Of a DNA stretch of 42,815 nt, positions 17,983 through 25,295 are shown one piece after another. Origin of the DNA: Sulfuritalea sp. Lineage in GTDB: Bacteria; Pseudomonadota; Gammaproteobacteria; Burkholderiales; Rhodocyclaceae. The DNA lies in assembly GCA_030651305.1 (NCBI GenBank), contig JAUSCI010000069.1, positions 1 through 42,815 of the forward strand. Reading direction: 5' to 3'. The notes beneath the pieces are model-generated. The model saw nothing but the letters and a program-made list of their open reading frames with translations, searched no databases and was not told the DNA's origin. Both the position numbers and the translations under genes were made by a program. The stretch's first letter is position 1. Each line of letters opens with the position of its first letter.

Positions 17983-18021
17983 TCTTGTATTCCTGATTTA
18001 CGCTATTCGGCCTGGCAGACG

Positions 18022-18429
18022 TCAATTGGCCTTTGCCGCAGGTCGAGCGGTGTTGATAAGCTCGATTTTCGCCACTGCCTTCTTCAACCGACCGTCATCC
18101 AAGTCTGCCAGCAGCATCAGGCCGGCGCGCAGCAACGCGCTTCTCTTGACACCGATGCCGAGCGCCAACAGGCGCTTCTTCAGTGCGGTAAGCTGGACAT
18201 ACTCGGTGTCCGGCATCTTGCAGCGACTGGATACGAGTTTGAGTTTCTTCTGCTTGCCGCCGTTCGACTTCAGCCTTTTTGCAGGCGTTGCACTGCTTGC
18301 CGGTTGCCCGGCCGGCCTGGCCGCAAGGACTTTCGAAAGTCGCGCACGGCTGGCTCTGGTCACCGTGCTCGACTCGGCCGCTGCTGGGACGAGCTTCGCT
18401 GCGGTGGCCACGTTCTTGTCGGTTGGCAT
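18022..18429 (-). CDS. Basic Ala/Lys-rich protein with ribbon-helix-helix-like C-terminus
   Basis: A 135-residue protein starting at MPTDKNVATA, chosen over an ATG six codons upstream because AAAGGA lies at the right distance. The first 75 residues are low-complexity, rich in Ala, Lys, Ser and Arg like a histone-H1-type tail, ending in KQKKLKLVSSRCKMPD. The C-terminal part (about 76-125) reads EYVQLTALKKRLLALGIGVKR-SALLRAGLMLLADLDD, which resembles a ribbon-helix-helix/MetJ-Arc fold. A nucleoid-associated or DNA-binding role is likely but unproven. A promoter with a symmetric LuxR-type site centred at -42.5 lies upstream, just past the NarL-type regulator gene. Confidence 0.65.
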   Translation of the reverse strand: MPTDKNVATAAKLVPAAAESSTVTRASRARLSKVLAARPAGQPASSATPAKRLKSNGGKQKKLKLVSSRCKMPDTEYVQLTALKKRLLALGIGVKRSALLRAGLMLLADLDDGRLKKAVAKIELINTARPAAKAN

Positions 18430-18547
18430 TCCAATTCCTTTCGTCAACTTTGCGATGGCACGTCATCAGTTTACCCAGCAAAGAACCAGCCGCCACCCGT
18501 CCCGACATCGATCCATCCAGACAGTGCACGAGTCGCTCCTGGCAATC

Positions 18548-18576
18548 ATTCTATGCAATCCAAATGGAATGGAAAT
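18548..18576 (-). promoter_or_regulatory. Activator-dependent promoter for the basic-tail protein gene
   Basis: On the minus strand TAGAAT (18553-18548) forms a good -10 box, while the -35 position (ATTTCC, 18576-18571) is poor. The predicted start is 18541. A 24-base inverted repeat overlaps the -35 position. Confidence 0.5.
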
Positions 18577-18595
18577 ACCTGCCAACAGGTATTTC
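18572..18595. promoter_or_regulatory. 24-bp inverted repeat, LuxR/NarL-type operator centred at -42.5
   Basis: GAAATACCTG, four bases, then CAGGTATTTC: ten perfect base pairs. Its centre (18583.5) lies 42.5 bases upstream of the predicted start at 18541, the classic position for LuxR-family activators overlapping -35. It lies in the gap immediately after the NarL/FixJ-type regulator gene. Confidence 0.55.
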
Positions 18596-18666
18596 GGCTA
18601 CCGCCTTACGGGTATTTTCGGGTGAGTGACAGGCGAGCCCTCATCTGCCTCAAACAAAACCTGGCG

Positions 18667-19314
18667 TCACGGCAATACCAGGCCGCTGCGGATAGCGTAC
18701 CTGGTCAGGTCGACCACGTTATGTACCTGGAGCTTGCGCATCAGATTGCGGCGGTGAACGTCGACCGTGCTTGGCGCAATATGCAATTCTGCCGCGATTG
18801 CGGGCGCGCTCTTGCCTTCGGCGAGAAGGGTCACCACTTGCACTTCGCGACGCGAGAGTGCGTTCTTGTCGGGGATTCCCGACTTGGGTTGCCGGTCGCG
18901 CAGACTGTCGGCCAGTAAAGCCCCGACTTCAGAACAAAGATAGCTGCGCCCCTGCATCACGCTCCGAATACCCTGCTTCAACTCGGCGCCGGCCGCGGAC
19001 TTGGTGATGTAGCCGCGAGCCCCCACGTCGAGCATCTGCTGGATGATGCGCCGGTCAAGATACGTCGACAAGGCCAGTACCTTCATGTCCGGGTGTCTGG
19101 CAAGCAGACGCCGCGTGATTTCAATACCTGATTGCCCGGGCAGGGCGACATCCATCACGACCACATCGGGTACCAACTCTGTCGCCACACGCAATGCCGC
19201 CTCGCCGTCGCCGACTTCGGCGACGACCTCCATACCGCCGTCCTGCTCCAGCACCGTGCGCAAGGCCTCGCGTACCATCGTATGGTCATCGACCAGCATG
19301 ATCCGGATTTTCAC
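18667..19314 (-). CDS. NarL/FixJ-family response regulator
   Basis: A 215-residue two-component regulator. The GTG at 19314 is chosen because AAGGAGG precedes it and because it gives VKIRIMLVDDHTMVREALR at the N-terminus. The receiver domain (1-120) has the acidic pair in VDDH, the phospho-acceptor Asp in VVMDVALPGQSG, and Lys in ARGYITKSA. The C-terminal LuxR helix-turn-helix (about 150-212) has LSRREVQVVTLLAEGKSAPAIAAELHIAPSTVDVHRRNLMRKL. The start overlaps the remnant of a histidine kinase gene by GTGA, the usual coupling of a kinase-regulator pair. With the kinase broken, it must be driven by another kinase or act unphosphorylated. Confidence 0.92.
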   Translation of the reverse strand: MKIRIMLVDDHTMVREALRTVLEQDGGMEVVAEVGDGEAALRVATELVPDVVVMDVALPGQSGIEITRRLLARHPDMKVLALSTYLDRRIIQQMLDVGARGYITKSAAGAELKQGIRSVMQGRSYLCSEVGALLADSLRDRQPKSGIPDKNALSRREVQVVTLLAEGKSAPAIAAELHIAPSTVDVHRRNLMRKLQVHNVVDLTRYAIRSGLVLP

Positions 19315-19575
19315 GCCCGATCCTCCTTCGCGGCGATGGAGCACGGCACGGTCAAGGTAACCGCGGCGTCATTGCCACGGCTGCTGTCAATTTCCATTTT
19401 CGCCTCCGATAGTGGTCACCCGTTCGCATGGCGAACTCAGGCAATATTACCTTGCCCCGCAAACCATCATGGTAACCGGTTGGATCGAAGGCGCGACCAT
19501 CATCGGTCATGATCAGCACGAGGCCGGTCCCGTCACGATGGCGAGGACGATCCGCTTTGTCATGCGTGGATAAAG
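19311..19575 (-). pseudogene. Histidine kinase remnant (C-terminal HATPase part only)
   Basis: Reading upstream from the response regulator, one frame encodes HRDGTGLVLIMTDDGRAFDP, the G1/DxGxG box of a NarX/DegS-type kinase, then GYHDGLRG. A frame change at the G-run near the GLRG codons continues as QGNIA, stop, VRHANG, stop, PLSEAKMEIDSSRGNDAAVTLTVP, the normal end of such kinases. Both stops are TGA where CGA (Arg) would fit. The frame ends with TGA overlapping the GTG of the response regulator. No N-box, H-box or sensor part is found upstream; the next gene, DUF2934, starts there. So it is a truncated, frameshifted and stop-containing relic. Confidence 0.75.
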
Positions 19576-19613
19576 GCGGGTTCCCAAGGGAATTGCGCCG
19601 TCCGGACAACAAA

Positions 19614-19850
19614 CTAGTGAATATTCCCCAGCATGGCTTCGACATCGGCTTCGGCCTGAAGCCAGTCGGACATTTCGTTGCCGGGCTCGAAGCCGCGCTG
19701 CTGAGCGCGATAATAGGCGGCTTCGGCAATCATTTGCTCACGCGGACAGTCATCACTGCCGGGCGATGAAAACGGCTGACCAGATTCGCGCGCCTGCCGC
19801 GACGATCCATTGCCCTTGCTCTTGCTTACGGGTGCGTTGGTGGATTTCAT
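19614..19850 (-). CDS. DUF2934 protein
   Basis: A 78-residue protein from the ATG at 19850, preceded by GAGGAGACC. The first 40 residues are Ser/Lys/Gly-rich and probably disordered. The C-terminus has the DUF2934 signature EQMIAEAAYYRAQQRGFEPG, then DWLQAEADVEAML. The function of DUF2934 proteins is unknown; they occur in many proteobacteria, often in stress-related or accessory clusters. It lies upstream of the kinase remnant on the same strand. Confidence 0.8.
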   Translation of the reverse strand: MKSTNAPVSKSKGNGSSRQARESGQPFSSPGSDDCPREQMIAEAAYYRAQQRGFEPGNEMSDWLQAEADVEAMLGNIH

Positions 19851-19926
19851 GTGGGTCTCCTCATCTGGATGCAACGGAGTGAAAAAGCGCGCTGGCGGTA
19901 CCAATGGCGACCGAAACATTCACTGC

Positions 19927-20241
19927 CTAGCCTCTTAGAAGCAGGCATCGATCCAGTGACTGGCCTGCGCATTGCCCGTGCGCGGCATTGAGACGACGGC
20001 AACTGGCGCACAGGAAAGCCCGTATAGTCGTCATGGCAGCGGGCGAAAGATCCCCCGCCAGGATAAGGTCCTCGGTCAAATGCTGCAGATGAACAAGATT
20101 GCCACGCTGCGGTTCATCGACGGAGAACTGCTCCAGCCACTGCCTGCTTACCCGCAAGACTCCTTGCAACTCATCTTCCAGGCTGTCGTGCGAACGAGGT
20201 TGGGCGGTGTGCGCGGAATCTTCTTTGTAGACCAAGTACAT
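19927..20241 (-). CDS. Hypothetical protein (104 aa)
   Basis: No family recognised. A soluble, mostly helical protein with three Cys residues in the second half (LCASCRRLNAAHGQCAGQSLDRC has four within 23 residues). The start MYLVYKEDSA follows AAAGG by 6 bases. It lies 20 bases after the PAS gene on the same strand and may be its partner. The Cys cluster could bind a metal, but the spacing fits no known motif. Confidence 0.5.
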   Translation of the reverse strand: MYLVYKEDSAHTAQPRSHDSLEDELQGVLRVSRQWLEQFSVDEPQRGNLVHLQHLTEDLILAGDLSPAAMTTIRAFLCASCRRLNAAHGQCAGQSLDRCLLLRG

Positions 20242-20261
20242 CGCATGCCTTTTCGCCCGTA

Positions 20262-20678
20262 CTATGGGCGTGTATCGCCCTCTGGGCGGCGCAAATTGAG
20301 GAGAAACATTTCCTGCTCCTCCGTCATTACGCGGGACAAGTTGAGTTCGACTTCAAACGCCTGTCCGTCGGCATCCCTCGCCTCGAATTTTCGCCACTCG
20401 CCGTCTGCACAAAGGTAGACCAGATATCTCGTGTTATAGCTTGGCGAATTCCCTGCGAGGAAAAGACCGCCGATGAACTCTGAAATCCACCGTCCCACCA
20501 GGCGAACCTGACTGGCACCGAATATTTTCTCCGCAGGCGCGCCACAACTGAGGATTCTGCCCAACCGGTCCAGAATCAGGGTGCCATACTGAACCCCGTT
20601 CATCAGGTTTGCATCCGCATGAATCATGTCCGGCTTCGATGCGGCTTGATGCAGCGCTGTCGAGCTTTGTCCCATCAT
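20262..20678 (-). CDS. Single PAS-domain protein
   Basis: A 138-residue protein from ATGATG at 20678, preceded by GGTGG. Residues 25-135 form a PAS domain: MNGVQYGTLILDRLGRILSC, APAEKIFGASQVRLVGRWISEF, then RYLVYLCADGEWRKFEARDADGQ and FEVELNLSRVMTEEQEMFLL. There is no kinase, cyclase or DNA-binding domain, so it must work through a partner. The Cys in RILSC could matter for redox or haem sensing but this is open. It lies in the same minus-strand cluster as the NarL-type regulator and the kinase remnant. Confidence 0.75.
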   Translation of the reverse strand: MMGQSSTALHQAASKPDMIHADANLMNGVQYGTLILDRLGRILSCGAPAEKIFGASQVRLVGRWISEFIGGLFLAGNSPSYNTRYLVYLCADGEWRKFEARDADGQAFEVELNLSRVMTEEQEMFLLNLRRPEGDTRP

Positions 20679-20808
20679 GATTTCCACCCGTCGGCGACGA
20701 GTCCGGTAAGTCGCTGAAACGCAACCGGAAGCGTGCGCATTAGTCCGAATGGGCAAAAGATATCCGGCTCAGCGGTGAAAGGAAATACCACGGTCGCCGT
20801 ATTCGCGA

Positions 20809-20824
20809 TACCGGAAAACCGGTA
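20809..20824. promoter_or_regulatory. Inverted repeat upstream of the PAS gene
   Basis: TACCGG, AAAA, CCGGTA: a perfect 6-bp inverted repeat about 130 bases upstream of the PAS start and just past the end of the small secreted protein gene. It could be a short terminator stem or an operator. Confidence 0.3.
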
Positions 20825-20850
20825 CGTCTTGACGGCCGGCGAAACTGAAC

Positions 20851-21168
20851 CTATTCGCGCCGCGACTCGCGACGGCCGGGCGACATGCGTTCCGGATACA
20901 AGTCGCGTCCTGCCTCGTGTACATCGCGGCGAAGCTGCCGACGATCTTCAGGTGACATCCGGTTGTCGTTGCCACGCGCCGATGCATCGCGCCTGGGAAG
21001 TTGTTCGGCGCGCTGGTCGGCCGGCATCATACGTTGCGGACCATCGCCACCGGGACCGCGCTCCGGCAATGAGCGCTGCGGTACCTCTGCTGCAGCACCC
21101 GCAGCCAGCAGCCACAGGACACTCGCCCCACACACCCATCCTGCCCCGCGTTTTGCCGTCACGACCAT
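20851..21168 (-). CDS. Small secreted Arg-rich hypothetical protein
   Basis: A 105-residue protein with an N-terminal signal peptide (about 1-27, GWVCGASVLWLLAAGAAA) followed by a disordered, strongly charged region. The C-terminal piece RMSPEDRRQLRRDVHEAGRD is a motif I remember from short uncharacterised betaproteobacterial secreted proteins; its function is unknown. It follows the 44-residue peptide gene by 13 bases. Confidence 0.6.
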   Translation of the reverse strand: MVVTAKRGAGWVCGASVLWLLAAGAAAEVPQRSLPERGPGGDGPQRMMPADQRAEQLPRRDASARGNDNRMSPEDRRQLRRDVHEAGRDLYPERMSPGRRESRRE

Positions 21169-21181
21169 TCCTCTACGCTAC

Positions 21182-21316
21182 TCAATGCAGGATATTGTAG
21201 ACCTGCTCGCCCGCGACGTGGCTCGCCGCCATCAGGTAGTCGATGCCGGCCTGCGGCTCCGCGCCCCACAACGCCAGTGCGGCTGCCAGAGCCATGCTGA
21301 TAAATAGTGGTTTCAT
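21182..21316 (-). CDS. 44-residue secreted peptide
   Basis: The ATG at 21316 is preceded by GGAGG five bases away, much better than the longer reading from 21391. The product MKPLFISMALAAALALWGAE has a signal-peptide-like hydrophobic stretch, leaving a mature part of about 20-25 residues (GIDYLMAASHVAGEQVYNILH). No family recognised. It is the first gene of a two-gene unit divergent from the OmpR-type regulator, so it is a possible target of that regulator. Confidence 0.55.
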   Translation of the reverse strand: MKPLFISMALAAALALWGAEPQAGIDYLMAASHVAGEQVYNILH

Positions 21317-21437
21317 GATTACCTCCGATAGTCCATTTTCGGGCCGCTGCCGCCTGCCTTGCCGCCTTGTTTGAGGCATCCATTCAGGCACGCTTGCATT
21401 GTCGGCAGGGCCTGTAAGCCAAGTGTTACCGGCAGAT

Positions 21438-21463
21438 GGGCTTTGTAATCGTTTGTAAAGCCC
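21438..21463. promoter_or_regulatory. OmpR-type direct repeat inside an inverted repeat, divergent promoter region
   Basis: TTTGTAA occurs at 21442 and again at 21452, exactly 10 bases apart, the tandem arrangement bound by OmpR-family dimers. Outer arms GGGCTTT and AAAGCCC also form an inverted repeat. It lies 39 bases ahead of the ompR start and upstream of the divergent 44-residue peptide gene. Confidence 0.5.
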
Positions 21464-21501
21464 GCTGGCGCGATGTCGGCGATCCGGCTAGCATTTACCC
21501 C

Positions 21502-22230
21502 ATGAACGAAACCAAAGCCAAGATTCTGGTCGTCGACGACGATCTGCGCCTGCGCCAGTTGCTTGAGCGCTACCTCTCCGATCAGGGCTTCACCGTCAAG
21601 GCCGTACCCGACGCACCGGGCATGGATCGCGCGCTGGAGCGCGAGTTATACGATCTGATCGTGCTCGACCTGATGCTGCCGGGAGAAGATGGCCTGGCCA
21701 TCTGCCGCCGGCTGCGCGGGACAGACAGCCCGGTCAGCATCATCATGCTGACGGCCAAGGGCGACGAGGTCGACCGCATTGTCGGCCTTGAGATCGGCGC
21801 CGACGATTACCTGCCCAAACCTTTCAATCCGCGCGAACTGGTGGCCCGTATCCATGCCGTGCTGCGCCGCCGCGCCGCCGCGCCGCCGCCGGGCGCCCCG
21901 GCCATCACCGAGGAAAGCGTGAGCTTCGGCAAAGTGCGGATCAATCTGGCGACGCGCGAGCTCGAGCGCGAGGACGAACGCACCCTGCTCACCTCGGGCG
22001 AGTTCGCCCTGCTCCGCGTTCTGCTCGAACACCCGCGCCAGCCGATGAGCCGCGACAAGCTGATGGAACTGGCGCGCGGCCGCGAATATGAAGTATTCGA
22101 TCGCGCCATCGACGTGCAGATTTCGCGTCTGCGCAAGCTGGTCGAGGAAGACTCCAGTAAGCCGCGCTATATCCAGACCGTGTGGGGGTTCGGTTACGTA
22201 TTCGTCCCCGACGGAAAAAAGCACGAATGA
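21502..22230 (+). CDS. ompR: OmpR-family response regulator
   Basis: A 242-residue two-component regulator starting MNETKAKILVVDDDLRLRQLLERYL. The receiver has VDDD, Asp in IVLDLMLPGEDGL, Thr in IIMLTAKG, and Lys in DYLPKPFNPRELVARI. The C-terminal winged helix contains TSGEFALLRVLLEHP, QPMSRDKLMELARGRE, FDRAIDVQISRLRKLVEED and YIQTVWGFGYVFVP. The sequence is close to OmpR proper, and its partner kinase overlaps it by ATGA. A tandem repeat just upstream fits autoregulation. The targets are unknown, probably envelope or osmotic response. Confidence 0.9.
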   Translation: MNETKAKILVVDDDLRLRQLLERYLSDQGFTVKAVPDAPGMDRALERELYDLIVLDLMLPGEDGLAICRRLRGTDSPVSIIMLTAKGDEVDRIVGLEIGADDYLPKPFNPRELVARIHAVLRRRAAAPPPGAPAITEESVSFGKVRINLATRELEREDERTLLTSGEFALLRVLLEHPRQPMSRDKLMELARGREYEVFDRAIDVQISRLRKLVEEDSSKPRYIQTVWGFGYVFVPDGKKHE

Positions 22231-23561
22231 AGCTGTTGCCGCGCTCGCTGCTGTGGCGCACTTTTCTTTTGGTCGCCCTGCTGATGATGCTCTCGGTGGC
22301 CGCATGGTTCGCCATTTTTCGGGCCTACGAACGCGAACCACGCGCCCGGCAACTGGCGCAGACCCTGGTCAGCGTTGTCAACCTGACCCGGGCCGCACTC
22401 ATATCGGCCCGTCCCGAGGCGCGCCGCGGATTGTTGCGCGACCTGTCCGATCGCGAAGGCATCCACATTTATCCGGCCGATGCGGCGGATCGGATCGCGC
22501 CTCTTCCCGACCGTCCGTTTCTCCAGCGGGTGGAAGAACTGGTTCAGGAACAGATGGGCGTGGAGACTCGCCTGACGCTTGAGCGGGAGGGCGAACGGGC
22601 CTTGTTCGTCAGCTTTCGCATCGATGACAGCGACGAAGGGGCTTTCTGGCTCGCGCTACCCCGCGAGCGCATCGAGCGCGTGTTTCCGCTCGGCTGGCTG
22701 GGCTGGGGGGTGGCGGCGCTGCTGCTATCCCTGGTCGGCGCCTGGGTCATCGTGTTTCGCATTACCCGTCCGCTGCAAGCCCTGCAACAGGCCGCGCGCA
22801 AAGTCGGCGCCGGCGAGACGCCGGCCCGCCTCGACGAAAACGGCCCGACCGAACTGGCGACGGTCGCCCGCGCCTTCAATCAGATGAGCGCCGACCTGGC
22901 CCGGATCGACCAGGACCGCGCCCTGATTCTTGCCGGGATTTCGCACGATCTGCGTACGCCGCTGACGCGCCTGCGCATGGGCATCGAAATGGCTCCCGAC
23001 GAAGGCTTGCGTGAAGGCATGACGGCCGATGTCGAGGAAATGGACAAGACCATCGGCCAGTTCCTCGACTTCGCCCGTTCGGACGGCGGCGAAGCACAGC
23101 AGGAGGTGGATATGGCCGCCCTGCTGGACGAACTGGCCACACAATACCGGCGACGCGGCTTCAATGTCGCCGTATCGCCAGCGCCGACTCCTGGCATGGT
23201 AATGACGGTGCGGCCGCAAGCCCTGCGCCGCGCCGTCACCAACCTGATCGACAACGCACTGCGTTATGCCGGCAGTGAGTCGCCGGTGGAACTGGCCTTC
23301 AGCGCCGCCAACGGTGCATTCAGCATCGACGTTTGCGACCGCGGCCCGGGCATACCCGCCGAAGACGCGGAGCGCATGAAGCGTCCCTTCGCCCGGCTTG
23401 ACGCAGCTCGCAGCAATGCCACCGGAGCCGGGCTCGGGCTGGCCATCGTCGATCGCATCGCCCGCTCCCACAACGGCCGCCTGGAACTGCTGCCGCGCGC
23501 AGGCGGTGGGCTGCTGGCCCGCTTCGCGCTGTCGCCGGTCAGTCCGACGCCTCCTGCCTGA
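22227..23561 (+). CDS. envZ: EnvZ-like sensor histidine kinase
   Basis: A 444-residue inner-membrane kinase starting MKLLPRSLLWRTFLLVALLMM at an ATG overlapping the ompR stop. TM1 is about 10-32; the periplasmic part (33-155) follows, then TM2 (about 160-182, LGWGVAALLLSLVGAWVIVF). The HAMP domain has RPLQALQQAARKVGAGETPA. The phospho-acceptor His is in GISHDLRTPLTRLRMGIEM, and the N, D and G boxes (LIDNALRYA, CDRGPGIP, GAGLGLAIV) are intact. Its ATPase region carries a copy of the dispersed repeat, read as VSPAPTPG. Confidence 0.9.
   Translation: MKLLPRSLLWRTFLLVALLMMLSVAAWFAIFRAYEREPRARQLAQTLVSVVNLTRAALISARPEARRGLLRDLSDREGIHIYPADAADRIAPLPDRPFLQRVEELVQEQMGVETRLTLEREGERALFVSFRIDDSDEGAFWLALPRERIERVFPLGWLGWGVAALLLSLVGAWVIVFRITRPLQALQQAARKVGAGETPARLDENGPTELATVARAFNQMSADLARIDQDRALILAGISHDLRTPLTRLRMGIEMAPDEGLREGMTADVEEMDKTIGQFLDFARSDGGEAQQEVDMAALLDELATQYRRRGFNVAVSPAPTPGMVMTVRPQALRRAVTNLIDNALRYAGSESPVELAFSAANGAFSIDVCDRGPGIPAEDAERMKRPFARLDAARSNATGAGLGLAIVDRIARSHNGRLELLPRAGGGLLARFALSPVSPTPPA
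23166..23189 (+). repeat. Dispersed 25-bp repeat, copy 4 (inside envZ)
   Basis: GTCGCCGTATCGCCAG then CGCCGACT, contains the exact 13-base core. It encodes VAVSPAPT between the H-box domain and the ATP-binding domain. Confidence 0.8.
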
Positions 23562-23570
23562 GGCGGAGGG

Positions 23571-24713
23571 TCAGAGGTCTTTGCTCGCGTACTCTCGGAG
23601 CAGCGCGCGCGCGTGACGGTGCCGCGCCATCAGACGCGGATCGGTGACGATGAGACCGACGGTTTCGCCGATCACCATCACCACCCCCAGCACCGGCAGC
23701 ACCAGCATCAAACCGGCCACGCCGGCCACGGCGCCGCCGACAAAAATCATCAGCACCGTCACCAGTGGATGCAATTCGAGGCTTTTGCCGATGGTGAGCG
23801 GCATATAAACAAAGTCGTCGAGCAAGCGCACCAGTCCAAACAGAGCGATCGCCCAGTAGGCCGTGCCCGGCGCATCGGGGAAGTCGGTTGCCGCCACCAG
23901 CACCACCAGCAGGCCGCCGAGGACCGAGCCGACATAGGGCACCCAGGCCAGCACGGCGCAGATCAGCCCGAGCGCCAGCGGGCCGGGAATACCGAGCAGC
24001 CACAGGCCGGCGGCGAGCGTCACGGTGTCGAGCAGGGTGAGATTGATCAGGCCCTGGAAATAGGCGCGCGAAGTGCGATCGATCTCGTGCAGGAGGTACA
24101 GCGTCCTTTCGAAAAAGGCGTTGGGCACGGCGGCGCTCAGGAAGCGCTTGAAGCGGCGCCCGTCGCGCAGAAAGAAAAAGGCCAGAAATGGCGCCAGCAT
24201 AAGCGACGGAGCCCAGGTCATGATGCCGATGGCGACTGGTTCCAGATGATCGGAAATGCTGTCCGCGCCTTGCACCATACGTGCCGCCAGGGTATCCGCC
24301 AGATGAGCCCGGGCCAGGGTCGGCCAATGGGCCTCGATGTTACGCAGTGAATTGTCGAGCAATTGCAGACCACCCTGTGCGTAACGGCTTACCGTGTCCT
24401 GCCAATTGGCCAATTGCCCCGTAACCCAGGGTGTCACTGCGACCCCGACGACAAACAGCAGTGCAAGGAATCCCAGGGTGACCAGGCTTGCCGCGGCATC
24501 GCGGCTCATGCCGCGATAGATCAGCACCCTGACCGGCGGGTAAAGAAAGTAGTACAGGATCAGCGCGAGCAAAAAAGGCACCACCAACCACAGCAACTTC
24601 TGGAAAGCCAGCAACAGCAGGCACGTGGTCGCAATGATCACGGCCCAGACAATCGGGCCGGAACCATGATTGCCCCGCCTTGGCAGTTCCGACGATTTGA
24701 TCGTTGCGCTCAC
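23571..24713 (-). CDS. AI-2E/PerM-family membrane permease
   Basis: A 380-residue multi-pass protein (about eight membrane helices) of the AI-2E/PerM family, which export small molecules or exchange ions; the substrate cannot be told. Typical segments are LLWLVVPFLLALILYYFLYP near the N-terminus, FLAFFFLRDGRRF, the LGLICAVLAWVPYVGSVLGG motif and VYMPLTIGKSLELHPLVTVL. It lies 9 bases after the cNMP-binding gene on the same strand and converges with envZ, leaving only 9 bases between. Confidence 0.88.
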   Translation of the reverse strand: MSATIKSSELPRRGNHGSGPIVWAVIIATTCLLLLAFQKLLWLVVPFLLALILYYFLYPPVRVLIYRGMSRDAAASLVTLGFLALLFVVGVAVTPWVTGQLANWQDTVSRYAQGGLQLLDNSLRNIEAHWPTLARAHLADTLAARMVQGADSISDHLEPVAIGIMTWAPSLMLAPFLAFFFLRDGRRFKRFLSAAVPNAFFERTLYLLHEIDRTSRAYFQGLINLTLLDTVTLAAGLWLLGIPGPLALGLICAVLAWVPYVGSVLGGLLVVLVAATDFPDAPGTAYWAIALFGLVRLLDDFVYMPLTIGKSLELHPLVTVLMIFVGGAVAGVAGLMLVLPVLGVVMVIGETVGLIVTDPRLMARHRHARALLREYASKDL

Positions 24714-24722
24714 CCGTCGGCT

Positions 24723-25259
24723 CTACAGCAGATGATGATAGGCACCCACCGACAACGCCATGTTGCGCATGCGGGTGCCAAGGTGGCACGCCAGTTGGCG
24801 CGATATTTTCGAAGCGATGCGGGCGTGGGTATCGAGCAGGCCGACGAAGTCGTCGCGGAAAAACACGATCAGATGGCAGGCGTTGGCGGCGCGAGCCTGC
24901 GCCGATCGCGGCGAGTCATCCAGAAGCGCCAGTTCGCCAAAAAAAGTGCCGGGGCCGAGTTGCGCGACGCGCCCGAAATCACCCTGGCGCCGGCGCGGAA
25001 GCCGCGCCTCATCGGGGACGGCTTGCGCCGTGCGCCCCGCTCCCTGCCGGGAAATCAGCACTTCGCCCGAGGCGATGATGTAGATGGCCTGCCCCTCTTC
25101 GCCTTCATCGAAGATCACCTCGTCTTTGAGGTAGTCGCGTTCATGCAGCAGGCCATCGACAATCTGCAACTCGGCCGGCGTCAGCTTGACGAACAGGCTG
25201 AGGCCGCGCAGGCGTTCCAGGCGCAACGGTATCTTGCTGGTGCGAAAAAAATTGACCAC
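24723..25259 (-). CDS. Cyclic-nucleotide-binding-domain protein without an output domain
   Basis: A 178-residue protein consisting of one Crp-type cNMP-binding domain: FVKLTPAELQIVDGLLHER, EVIFDEGEEGQAIYIIASGEV, and the phosphate-binding-cassette-like FGELALLDDSPRSAQARA. A 25-30 residue Arg/Gln-rich insert (QGAGRTAQAVPDEARLPRRR) sits between beta strands before the cassette. There is no helix-turn-helix, kinase or channel part, so it must act on a partner, possibly the permease encoded 9 bases downstream. Whether it binds cAMP or cGMP is unknown. Confidence 0.82.
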   Translation of the reverse strand: MVNFFRTSKIPLRLERLRGLSLFVKLTPAELQIVDGLLHERDYLKDEVIFDEGEEGQAIYIIASGEVLISRQGAGRTAQAVPDEARLPRRRQGDFGRVAQLGPGTFFGELALLDDSPRSAQARAANACHLIVFFRDDFVGLLDTHARIASKISRQLACHLGTRMRNMALSVGAYHHLL

Positions 25260-25295
25260 GGGTTATCGGCTCCGACGCAATGATGGAATTCTAAT

